Assembly: GCA_038233335.1 (NCBI GenBank)
Contig: JBBSME010000002.1
Location: 6,162 to 70,161 of the forward strand
Direction: 5' to 3'
Origin: Iamia sp038233335
GTDB lineage: Bacteria > Actinomycetota > Acidimicrobiia > Acidimicrobiales > Iamiaceae
DNA: 64,000 nt
The position numbers and the translations under genes are program-made. The notes below the pieces were generated by a model. It was not told where the DNA came from. It was given only the letters and a program-made list of their open reading frames with translations, and did no database searches. Position 1 is the stretch's first letter. Every line of letters starts with the position of its first letter. Positions 31,624 to 39,215 of the stretch are shown here, one piece after another.

Positions 31624-32246
31624 CCGACGTGGCCGACCGGGAGGGCGACGTCCCCACCGGCAACACCTACGACAAGTACGCCTCGCAGAACCCCATCGAG
31701 CGACGCCTCATGGACGGCTTCTTCGGCGCCCTGGATGCCTCGCTCCCCAGCCGTGCCCCCGCCGCCGCGCTGGAGGTCGGGGTGGGCGAGGGCGAGGTGT
31801 CCGAGCGGCTCCGGGCCCGCTGGCCCGAGGTGCCCATCGCCGGCATCGACCTCCCCGACCACGAGCTGGCCGCCCACTGGATCGGCAAGGCCCACTCCGG
31901 CGCCTTCGCCGACATCGTCCGCCTGCCCTTCCCCGACGACTCCTTCGACCTGGTGCTGGCCATCGAGGTGCTCGAGCACGTGCCCGACCCCATCGGCGCC
32001 CTGGGCGAGCTGAACCGGGTGTGTCGTCGCGACGTGGTGCTGTCGGTGCCCCGCGAGCGGATCTGGTCGGCGGCCAACATGGCCCGGGGCAAGTACCTGA
32101 AGGACCTGGGCAACACGCCGGGCCACATCAACCACTGGTCCAAGAAGGGCTTCGCCGAGATGGTGGGCTCCACCTTCACCGTGCGCGACGTCCGGGCCCC
32201 GTTCCCCTGGACCATGGTCGCCGCGTCCGTCCGCTCCCCCACCTGA
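31620..32246 (+). CDS. Class I SAM-dependent methyltransferase
   Basis: 208 aa. SAM-binding motif ALEVGVGEGEVSERL (about 50-64), acidic residue at AGIDLPD, motif FDLVLAIEVLEHVPDP, and a C-terminal NHWSKKGFAEMV of the Methyltransf_11 type. GTG start overlaps the stop of the glycosyltransferase (GTGA), so translation is coupled. Likely target is a sugar or lipid-linked intermediate of the same pathway (inference). Confidence 0.84.
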   Translation: MTDVADREGDVPTGNTYDKYASQNPIERRLMDGFFGALDASLPSRAPAAALEVGVGEGEVSERLRARWPEVPIAGIDLPDHELAAHWIGKAHSGAFADIVRLPFPDDSFDLVLAIEVLEHVPDPIGALGELNRVCRRDVVLSVPRERIWSAANMARGKYLKDLGNTPGHINHWSKKGFAEMVGSTFTVRDVRAPFPWTMVAASVRSPT

Positions 32247-32302
32247 GAAGTCGCCTGGCCGAGCCGGGCGAGCGCCTGGCCAGCCGGTCCTACGCTGCGG
32301 CG

Positions 32303-34012
32303 ATGGCTGAGGCTGCGCCGTGGTGGCGGACGACCACGATCTACCAGGTGTACCCGCGCTCCTTCGCCGACTCGGACGGTGACGGGATCGGGGACCTGCC
32401 TGGGCTGATCGACCGGCTCGACCACCTGGTCGACCTGGGCGTGGGCACGGTGTGGGTGTCGCCGTTCTTCGCCAGCCCGCAGCGCGACGTGGGCTACGAC
32501 GTCTCCGACTACCGCGACGTCGCCCCCGAGTACGGCACCCTCGACGACGCCCAGCGCCTCATCGACCGAGCCCACGACCTCGGCCTCAAGGTGCTGTTCG
32601 ACCTCGTCCTCAACCACACCTCCGACGAGCACCCCTGGTTCGTCGAGTCCCGGTCGTCCCGGACCGGCCCCAAGGCCGACTGGTACGTGTGGCACGACGG
32701 TCGGCGCGGGCCCGGCGGACGCCGACGGCCACCCAACAACTGGCGCTCCGAGCTGCAGATCCCCCGAGCCTGGCAGTGGAGCGACGAGCGCGAGCAGTGG
32801 TACCTGGCCACCTTCCTCCCCTTCCAGCCCGACCTCAACTGGCGCAACCCCGAGCTCCGGGCCGAGATGTTCGACACCGTGCGCACCTGGCTCGACCGGG
32901 GCGTCGACGGCTTCCGGCTCGACATCTTCGGCTCGATCATGCACGACGAGCTGCTGCGCGACAACGGCCGCCGACCTCAGCTGGCCGGGGGTCTGCCCCG
33001 GCTGCAGACCCCGAACCGCACCCTCAACACCGACGACAACATCGCCCTGGCCGCCGACCTCCGGGAGGTGACCGACGAGCTCCCCGGCGACCGGGTGCTG
33101 CTGGGCGAGGTGTTCGGACCGGCCGAGACGCTGAAGCGCTACGTGCACGACTCCGGCCGGGACGGACTGCACCTCGTGTTCCTGTTCGACTTCCTCGCGG
33201 CCCGCTACGACGGGGCCACCCTCCACGACCTCATCGCCCGGTTCGAGCGCGACCTGCCGGACCCGATGCTGCCGACCTACGTCCTGGAGAACCACGACCG
33301 CACCCGCTCGCTGTCCCGCGTCGGCGGCGACCTGGACAAGGCCCGGGTCCTGGCCACGCTGCTGTGCACCCTTCGGGGCGTGCCGGTCATCTACCAGGGC
33401 CAGGAGATCGGGATGGTCAACCGCTACATCCCCCTCCGCCAGGCCCAGGACCCGGTGCCGGCGCAGGTGGCCCGCTGGCTCCCCGAGGCCCTCAACCGGC
33501 GACTGCCCGAGCGGCTCAACCGCGACGAGGTCCGCACGCCCATGCAGTGGGACGGCTCCCCCGGAGCGGGGTTCACCGACCCCGGGGCGGAGCCCTGGCT
33601 CCCCATCCACGCCAACCACACCGTCCGCAACGTGGCTGCGCAGACCGACGATCCCGGCTCGCTGCTCTCCTGGTACCGGTCCCTGCTGCACCTGCGCGCT
33701 GCGAGCCCGGCCCTCCACGGCGGCCGCCTCACCCTGCTCCCCTCCCCCAGCCCCGACGTGATCCGGTTTCAGCGGGAGGCGGACGGCCAGCGGTTCCTGG
33801 TGTTCGCCAACCTGGGTGACCAACCCACCACCCAAGCCCTGCCCGACGGAGCCGAGATCACCCTGGCCAGTCGAGGGTCGATCCGATCGTCGTCCGCAGG
33901 ACTCGACCTCCCCGCCCACAGCGCCGCGGTGCTCCACCTGTCCAGCGGCGGGGGCAGCCAGGGCAATGGTGCTGGCGCGCCGACGACCGACGGAGGGTCG
34001 GAACCGGCCTGA
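32303..34012 (+). CDS. Alpha-glucosidase, glycoside hydrolase family 13
   Basis: Cytosolic hydrolysis of alpha-glucosides (oligo-1,6-glucosidase/alpha-glucosidase class). 569 aa. GH13 regions in order: DLVLNHTSDEH (I), GFRLDIFGSI with the nucleophile Asp (II), LLGEVF with the acid/base Glu (III), LENHDRTR with the third Asp (IV). The N-terminal segment IYQVYPRSFADSDGDGIGDLPGL and TPMQWD near residue 415 are typical. The sequence GYDVSDY places it in the alpha-glucosidase rather than amylase branch. ATG 32303 has TACGCT 6 nt upstream (32291-32296). No signal peptide. Confidence 0.92.
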   Translation: MAEAAPWWRTTTIYQVYPRSFADSDGDGIGDLPGLIDRLDHLVDLGVGTVWVSPFFASPQRDVGYDVSDYRDVAPEYGTLDDAQRLIDRAHDLGLKVLFDLVLNHTSDEHPWFVESRSSRTGPKADWYVWHDGRRGPGGRRRPPNNWRSELQIPRAWQWSDEREQWYLATFLPFQPDLNWRNPELRAEMFDTVRTWLDRGVDGFRLDIFGSIMHDELLRDNGRRPQLAGGLPRLQTPNRTLNTDDNIALAADLREVTDELPGDRVLLGEVFGPAETLKRYVHDSGRDGLHLVFLFDFLAARYDGATLHDLIARFERDLPDPMLPTYVLENHDRTRSLSRVGGDLDKARVLATLLCTLRGVPVIYQGQEIGMVNRYIPLRQAQDPVPAQVARWLPEALNRRLPERLNRDEVRTPMQWDGSPGAGFTDPGAEPWLPIHANHTVRNVAAQTDDPGSLLSWYRSLLHLRAASPALHGGRLTLLPSPSPDVIRFQREADGQRFLVFANLGDQPTTQALPDGAEITLASRGSIRSSSAGLDLPAHSAAVLHLSSGGGSQGNGAGAPTTDGGSEPA

Positions 34013-34089
34013 CCGGATCGAGGGCGGCTGATCAGCCCTCCTCACGGCCCGCGCCCTGAGGGGGCCGCCCCGGGACCGGCTCACTCTCG

Positions 34090-35187
34090 TCAGGCGTAGC
34101 CGGCCAGCGGCACCCCGGCGGTGTCGACCCGGGTGTTGCTCGGGCTCCCGCTCGGGTAGGTGCGACGCCCGGTGCCGTCGGGCGCGCGACGCACGTCGCG
34201 GTCGTCGTCGGGGAGATCCCACGGCCGACCCAGGGCGAAGCCGACGACGGCCGCCAACGCACCGGCCGCGAACATCACCGGAGCCGCACCCCCGGCGAAG
34301 GGCGCAGCGGCCAGCAGGCCGTCGGACACCAGGGCCAGGACGTCCTTGGCGTCGGGGTCCACGATCAGGTCGGCCACGTCGGCAATGAGCCCCGCAGCAG
34401 CCAGGGGAACGGCCCACCGACCGATCTTGGTGGCATCTCCCGCCCCCGCCACCAGGCCCCGCACGCCCCGGGCGACGTCCTTGCCCCACCCCAGGTCTTC
34501 CACGGCCTGGCCGATCGCCTCTTGCTGATCGGGGTCGATCGCCACGCCCAGGGCCGCCACCACCTGCCCCACCAGCGGCGCCGGCGCCGGACCGGGCTCG
34601 TCTGGTGGCTCGAGGTGTGCGCCGGTGACGATGTCGCCGACCACGTCGCGGGCCGGGGCCAGGCCCGACAGGGCCTCTTTGTCCTCGTCGGCCTGGGCCC
34701 GGTGGCTCACCTCGAGCAGGAAGGGCAGGCGCGCCAGGGCAACCGGCCCGAGGCTTCGGCGCAGGGTGGCCAGGAACGCGGGCGAGTGGGTGCGGCGGTC
34801 GACCTGGCGCAGGAGCCCGGCCAGGACGCTCCACCGGGGCGGATCCCGCTCCAGCGCCTCGGAGATCCGCTCGGCCAGCTCCGTCGCGCTCGTCTCGGCC
34901 GCGGCTCGCGACCGGAACACCACGTCGGGGAGGGGCAGGGCCGAGGGGAGGGAGTCGATGATGCGACGACGCCGCTCGATGCCATCGGCCTGGACCCGGC
35001 ACCACTCGGCCACCCGACGCAGCTCGGCCTCCTGGCCGGCTGCCGACTCCTCGGTCCCGATCAGCGCGCCGGCCACGTCGCGCTGTCCCCGCCGACAGCC
35101 GTCGGCGAGGGTCCCGAGGTAGGTCTGGAGCGCGGCCAGGCGCAGCGGTTCGAGGGCGACGACCCCGGCCTCAGGCATCGCGGCCAC
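34090..35187 (-). CDS. Unknown protein paired with a WXG100-like gene
   Basis: 365 aa. N-terminal half is amphipathic helix (LEPLRLAALQTYLGTLADGC, EAELRRVAEWCRVQADGIERRR). The middle is soluble; the C-terminal third has Ala/Gly-rich hydrophobic helices (WAVPLAAAGLIADVADLIV, FAGGAAPVMFAAGALAAVVG), then a disordered tail ending VPLAGYA. No enzymatic motif recognised. Overlaps the end of the WXG100-like gene by 17 bp. The helical head plus hydrophobic core resembles large partners of small WXG proteins and the frameshifted gene at 21.3 kb. Could be a specialised secretion substrate or toxin-like carrier; unproven. Confidence 0.6.
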   Translation of the reverse strand: MAAMPEAGVVALEPLRLAALQTYLGTLADGCRRGQRDVAGALIGTEESAAGQEAELRRVAEWCRVQADGIERRRRIIDSLPSALPLPDVVFRSRAAAETSATELAERISEALERDPPRWSVLAGLLRQVDRRTHSPAFLATLRRSLGPVALARLPFLLEVSHRAQADEDKEALSGLAPARDVVGDIVTGAHLEPPDEPGPAPAPLVGQVVAALGVAIDPDQQEAIGQAVEDLGWGKDVARGVRGLVAGAGDATKIGRWAVPLAAAGLIADVADLIVDPDAKDVLALVSDGLLAAAPFAGGAAPVMFAAGALAAVVGFALGRPWDLPDDDRDVRRAPDGTGRRTYPSGSPSNTRVDTAGVPLAGYA

Positions 35188-35599
35188 CTCCGATGAGAGC
35201 GTCGGCGAAGGTCAGAGGCGGGACGGCTGGGGGCGGGAGGTGGAGTCCGGGGACCACCGACCCGGGGTCCAGTCCCTGCCCACCCTCCCGTCGGAGGGGC
35301 CCGGCGGCCACCGCGGCCCGCCGGGCCTCGGCGGCCCGCTGGGCCTCGGCCGCGGCGGCCGCCTCGAGCGCATCAGCCCGTCGATCGAGGCGGTCGGCGC
35401 AGCGGGTCAGGTCGACGACGACGGTCGCCATCTGGTCCTCGATCCCGACCGCGGCCCGGCGGTGGCTGGTGGCTGCCGGCCCCTGCCAGGTGGCGTGACC
35501 ACCGAGGCCGGCCAGCGGATCGAGCCCGGCGTCGAGGCGGCGTGCAGTGGCACGGAGTCGGTCCGCGGCAGCGCGGAGGTGAGCAGGGGTCGGGGCCAT
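35171..35599 (-). CDS. WXG100-like small helical protein
   Basis: 142 aa from ATG 35599. Helix (PAHLRAAADRLRATARRLD), then a turn containing WQG in HATWQGPAATSHRR, then a second long helix (VVVDLTRCADRLDRRADALE): the helix-WXG-helix hairpin of ESAT-6/WXG100 superfamily proteins. It has an extra Ala/Arg-rich stretch and a Pro-rich tail beyond the usual 100 residues. No ESX ATPase or membrane component is nearby. Confidence 0.6.
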   Translation of the reverse strand: MAPTPAHLRAAADRLRATARRLDAGLDPLAGLGGHATWQGPAATSHRRAAVGIEDQMATVVVDLTRCADRLDRRADALEAAAAAEAQRAAEARRAAVAAGPLRREGGQGLDPGSVVPGLHLPPPAVPPLTFADALIGGGRDA

Positions 35600-35746
35600 G
35601 GGCCCTCCCTCGGGAGCGGAGCAGGTCTCGGGGGAAGAGCCGCCCCTCTGGTGCCCGCCGCGCCGCGGTGACAAACATCGAGATGCCCCGACATGCCGCC
35701 CTGAGCCATTCGGGCTCGGGGGGCGACGCGGACGGGTGGGCGACGC

Positions 35747-36411
35747 TCACCGAGCGCGCGCCTCCCGGGCGGCCAGCACCTGCTCCAGGAAGGCCTCGTC
35801 GCCGCCGGTGCGGTCGGGACCGCTCACCACGGGCTCCAGCCGACGGGCCAGCTCGGCGGCCACGCGCGCCCGAGCCTCGGCGTCGAGCAGGAGGTCGTCC
35901 GAAGCAGCGGGACGGACCGCCCCCGGCACCACCAACCCGGCTGAGGACCGCGCCCCGATGCTCCGCACCACCAGGGTGCCGGCGGCCAGGTCACCGAGGC
36001 GCTGGTGCCGGGGCGTCACCAGCACGGCGATGGCGCCCACCGAGTAGAGGGAGGGCAGGAAGTCGACGATCCGGACGATGTTGCGCACGGCGGCGGGCAC
36101 GAGGGAGACGGTGGCCCCGTCCTCCATGACCAGCTGGAGGCCGGTCAGCCGGCGACCCGGCGTCCGGCCGCCGCCGAAGGCGTCGAAGGCCGCGGGGACG
36201 ACCACCCCCACCACCAGGACCACGACCGCGGCCAGGGCCGGACCCGCCGATCCTCCGAGGCTGGCCGCCGCCAGCAGGAAGGGGGCGATGACCGCGGCCT
36301 AGAGCGTGGTGTCGACCAACGACGACAGGAAGCGCGAGCCGAGGCCGGCCACCACCAGCTCGAGGTCCACCCCTCGGGGGTCGGCACGGTGATCCGATCC
36401 TCGATCTCCAC
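35747..36411 (-). pseudogene. RDD-family membrane protein gene, frameshift plus amber stop
   Basis: GTG 36411 with TAGCGT 7 nt upstream (36419-36424) opens VEIEDRITVPTPEG, a typical start of actinobacterial RDD proteins. At a four-base C/G run (36370-36373) the sense moves -1 into VDLELVVAGLGSRFLSSLVD. An in-frame TAG (36299-36301), one transition from CAG, then interrupts the first helix before AAVIAPFLLAAASLGG. The rest (GRTPGRRLTGLQL and the family's NIVRIVDFLPSLY, HQRLGDLAAGTLVV) is intact to the stop at 35747. A GTG near 36223 could start a truncated product. Confidence 0.75.
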
Positions 36412-36418
36412 CGCCCGG

Positions 36419-36424
36419 ACGCTA
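36419..36424 (-). promoter_or_regulatory. -10 box of the broken RDD gene
   Basis: TAGCGT, 7 nt before GTG 36411; still promoter-like although the gene is broken, pointing to recent decay. Confidence 0.45.
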
Positions 36425-36437
36425 CCGGCTGGCGCGC

Positions 36438-36950
36438 TCAGGCCACCTCGGCCAGGAGGCGGTCCTCCGCGTGCGCGCAGCCATCGCAGGCGGCGACGTG
36501 GACGGCGATGGCCCGCACCGCCCGGGCGCCGAAGCGGCCGATCCCTGCCGCCCGCAGCGCGACCTGGAGGCGACGGCACCCACCCTCGCCGGCATCCCAG
36601 AGGAGGCGGGCGGGGACGGCCCGGGCCAGCCGGCGGCGCATCTGGAACAGCCGCTGGTCGGCGGCGGCCGGCGTGGTCCCGAGGACGGCGGCCACCTCGG
36701 CCGGCTCCAGCCCGAGGCCCAGCTGCATCTGCAGCAGCGTCCGGTCGGCGGCACCCAGGCCGTCCGCTGCGGCCCACAGCAGGGCCGTCACCGCAGCGCC
36801 GTCGACCTCGCCGAGAGTGCAGTCCCCGTGGCGCGGGTCGATGTGGGGGTGCCGGGGGTCGATCGCCCGCAGGGCGGTCACCGCATGGGTGCCGTGACGG
36901 TCCGCCTCGACCAGCTCACCAGGAGGTGCGGGTGTGAGAGTGGCGGTCAT
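36438..36950 (-). CDS. Sigma-70 region 4-like protein with C-terminal zinc-finger-like segment
   Basis: 170 aa from ATG 36950 (AAGGG 8 nt upstream; an ATG 6 nt earlier sits too close to it). Helix-turn-helix LGLEPAEVAAVLGTTPAAADQRLFQMRRRLARA (about 75-107) resembles sigma region 4.2. The C-terminal HVAACDGCAHAEDRLLAEV has the HxxxCxxC layout of zf-HC2 anti-sigma fingers. Sigma region 2, needed for -10 binding, is absent, so it is not a complete sigma factor. It could be a regulator or the survivor of a larger gene. Confidence 0.6.
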   Translation of the reverse strand: MTATLTPAPPGELVEADRHGTHAVTALRAIDPRHPHIDPRHGDCTLGEVDGAAVTALLWAAADGLGAADRTLLQMQLGLGLEPAEVAAVLGTTPAAADQRLFQMRRRLARAVPARLLWDAGEGGCRRLQVALRAAGIGRFGARAVRAIAVHVAACDGCAHAEDRLLAEVA

Positions 36951-37092
36951 GGTCATCCCTTCGGTGCTCGTTCGGAACAGCATGAGGGCCCGGCTTGGCG
37001 TCCGGTAGGGGGCGACGTCCCCGGGGAGCGGTCCCCCTCCATCGGACACCGGCCCGCCGTCCACGAGGACATCCCGTAGCCTGCCTGCCGCC

Positions 37093-37482
37093 ATGGACGC
37101 CACGACCACCCGGGCGGCCGACGGTCCGCCCCTGCGGGGAGTCGACCGGTTCATCGCCGAGCGGAGCACGGACTGGGCCCAGCTGACCGACCTGGTGCGC
37201 CGGGCCGGAGGATCGCTCCACCGGCTCGGCCCCGAGGATGTGCTGGCGCTGGGCGAGGGCTACGGGGCGGTCGCTGCCGACCTGGCCCGAGCGCGCCCGC
37301 ACCGGCTGGGGCCGCCGATCCCTTCGCTCCGCTCGCCTCCGCCTGACGTCCCCCCACCACCAAACCGGCGGCAGCTGTCAACGGTCTTGCTCGACAAGTG
37401 CCGCCGGTTCGCGTCCGATGTCTGGCGGCGCGGCCCGGCAGGCTCCGGTCAGAGGCGGGCGGCGGACTTGGCGTTGAGGTAG
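37093..37482 (+). pseudogene. Truncated stage II sporulation protein M (SpoIIM) family gene
   Basis: ATG 37093 follows TAGCCT (37077-37082). The first 70 residues, with GVDRFIAERSTDWAQLTDLV and GEGYGAVAADLARARP, match the soluble head of SpoIIM-family proteins. Family-like sequence stops near 37310; what follows is Pro/Arg-rich out-of-family sequence, and none of the usual five or six membrane helices exists (normal length about 330 aa; here 129). It converges on a DUF58 remnant and overlaps its 3' end, so an internal deletion probably removed the rest. Confidence 0.65.
37363..37409. repeat. 11-bp perfect inverted repeat at a deletion junction
   Basis: AACCGGCGGCA (37363-37373) and TGCCGCCGGTT (37399-37409) with a 25-bp loop, located between the truncated SpoIIM and DUF58 remnants. 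Either a two-sided terminator or the end of an excised element. Confidence 0.5.
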
Positions 37483-38138
37483 GCCGCGACCACGGCGGAG
37501 GAGAGGCGCTCGGGAGGGGCCTCGACCACCCGGGCGCCGCGCTGGGCGATCTCGGCCGCGGCTCGGTCCCGAGCCGACAGCATCCGGGTGGCCACTGTGC
37601 TCCGCAGCGCGGACTCGGCCGGATTGCCCCCCGGCGCCGTCCCCTCCGCGGCGACGAGGAGCTCGACGTCGGTGCAGGAGGCCACGACCACGGCGTGGCG
37701 CCGGACCAGGACGGGGACGGCCTCGAGCAGGGCCGCGGCCGCGGCCGGGTCGACCAGGTCGGTGAGCACCACCACCAAGGCCCGCTTGGTGGTACCGACG
37801 GCGCGGAAGGCCAGCTCGAGGGCGGACGCGCGTCCGCACCTCGTCGTCGAAGGCAACCGTCCCGCACCGATCGCCGAGGGTGTCGGCCACCGCGGCCAGG
37901 GCGGCGGCCGCGTCGATGGCCACGTCGAGGCGGGTGCGGTCGGCGTCGGTCCCGTCGGCGTCGCGGACCGGGGCGGCCATCAGCTGGCCCAGGTCGACCA
38001 GCGCGACCACGTCGCGCTCGGTGTCCTCCCGGTACTGGTTCGTCATCGGGCGGCCCCGTCGGGCGGTGGCCACCCAGTTGACGTGGCGGACGTCGTCGTC
38101 GGGTGGCCGACCCCGTCGGTCCCCGCCTCCGCGGTCGG
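37449..38138 (-). pseudogene. DUF58 (vWA-like) protein gene, 5'-truncated with internal deletion
   Basis: Reading leftward from 38138 the frame shows DDDVRHVNWVATARRGRPMT and ERDVVALVDLG, the DUF58 signature and vWA metal-site strand, then DRCGTVAFDDEVR. Around 37830, in GGACGCGCGTCC, the family sequence jumps by about 40 residues and changes frame to ASALELAFRAVGTTKRALVVV, ending VVAAYLNAKSAARL. The N-terminal membrane half is missing: no start codon precedes the signature and the next gene ends at 38139. DUF58 proteins normally accompany MoxR ATPases, absent here. Confidence 0.7.
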
Positions 38139-39155
38139 TCAGGCGTCGGGGAGGGCGTCGGCCGCCGCCGGCGCACCCGGTCCGGCCAGGTCCGCCGCCG
38201 GGGCGGCGTCAGGATCACGCCCGGGCAACCGGTACCGGCGCAGCAGCGCGGCGGCCACGGCCGCCCCTCCCCCGTCGACCACGATGAACAGCACCCGGGT
38301 GGCCACGGCCACAGTGGCCCCCAGCTCGGGGGACAGCCCGCTGGCGGCGATGAACACCGTCTCGCGCACGCCGGCGCCGGCGGGGACGGGCACGGCGAGG
38401 AACCCGGCGATCCAGCTCAGCACGGCGGCGAAGGCGATCCGGCTGGGTGAGGCGTCGGGGTCGATGGCCTGGGCCATGGCCGCGGTGGCCCCGCCGATGA
38501 ACAGCCAGGTGGGGATGTAGCGCACCACCACGCCGACGGTGTCCCGCCACGCCGGCACCTCGAGGGTCAGGGGGCGCTTGGTCAGCCGCCGGACCAGGCC
38601 CAGGGCCCGCTCGATCACCTTCGGGTGGAGGAGGGCCAGGCCCAATGGCAGCAGGACCAGCACCAGGGCCGCGCCCCCCGGACCGTCGTCGCCCAGGGCG
38701 AAGGGCAGCAGCGCGATGGCGGCCATCATGGCCGCCAGGTACAGCGTGACCAGGGAGAGGGCGACGCTGGCGTAGGCCCGGGGCCCGGGCACACCCCCGC
38801 GCCGGGCCAGCTCGCCCCGGCCCAGGACCGGCCACACCCCGCCGGGCAGGTACTTGCCCAGCTCACCGACGAAGTACCAGCCCAGGACGCGGAGGCGGGC
38901 CACTCGGGCGCCCAGGAGCACGAGCACCTCGGTCCAGACCCAGCCGATGCTGGCCATGCCCAGGATGCAGAGCAGGAAGCAGGCCGCGACCCAGGCCGGC
39001 GAGGCGTCGAGGATCGCTTGGCGGACCTCGCTCCACTCCGATGACAGCGTGCGGATGACGAAGGCGCAGGTCAGCCCGCCGATCAGCACCCCGGCGACGG
39101 TGGAGACCTGGGCCAGGCGCTTCTTGCCCGTCCGCGGGGCGGGGACGGCGTCCAT
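38139..39155 (-). CDS. Lysylphosphatidylglycerol synthase TM-region/UPF0104 family membrane protein
   Basis: 338 aa, about eight membrane helices. Conserved element WYFVGELGKYLPGGVWPVLGR after the third helix and FLAVPVPAGAGVRETVF near the seventh, as in the AglD/MprF flippase-like superfamily. It lacks any lysyl-transferase domain, so it is probably a lipid or polyprenyl-glycan flippase. ATG 39155 has TAGCCT 7 nt upstream (39163-39168). Confidence 0.84.
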   Translation of the reverse strand: MDAVPAPRTGKKRLAQVSTVAGVLIGGLTCAFVIRTLSSEWSEVRQAILDASPAWVAACFLLCILGMASIGWVWTEVLVLLGARVARLRVLGWYFVGELGKYLPGGVWPVLGRGELARRGGVPGPRAYASVALSLVTLYLAAMMAAIALLPFALGDDGPGGAALVLVLLPLGLALLHPKVIERALGLVRRLTKRPLTLEVPAWRDTVGVVVRYIPTWLFIGGATAAMAQAIDPDASPSRIAFAAVLSWIAGFLAVPVPAGAGVRETVFIAASGLSPELGATVAVATRVLFIVVDGGGAAVAAALLRRYRLPGRDPDAAPAADLAGPGAPAAADALPDA

Positions 39156-39215
39156 CGGGGCGAGGCTACGCCCCCTGTCGGCGCCGGTTGCAGCCCGGGC
39201 CGGGGAGCCGGAGGG

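Noticed and set aside
31667..35005. 1112-codon minus-strand open frame opposite the methyltransferase and alpha-glucosidase
   Set aside because: Same shadow effect; the plus-strand genes show complete SAM and GH13 motifs.
21400..36373. Treating all -1 frameshifts as sequencing errors
   Set aside because: Possible at C/G runs, but long housekeeping genes with many similar runs are intact, and the RDD amber stop, SpoIIM truncation and DUF58 deletion cannot be explained by homopolymer error.
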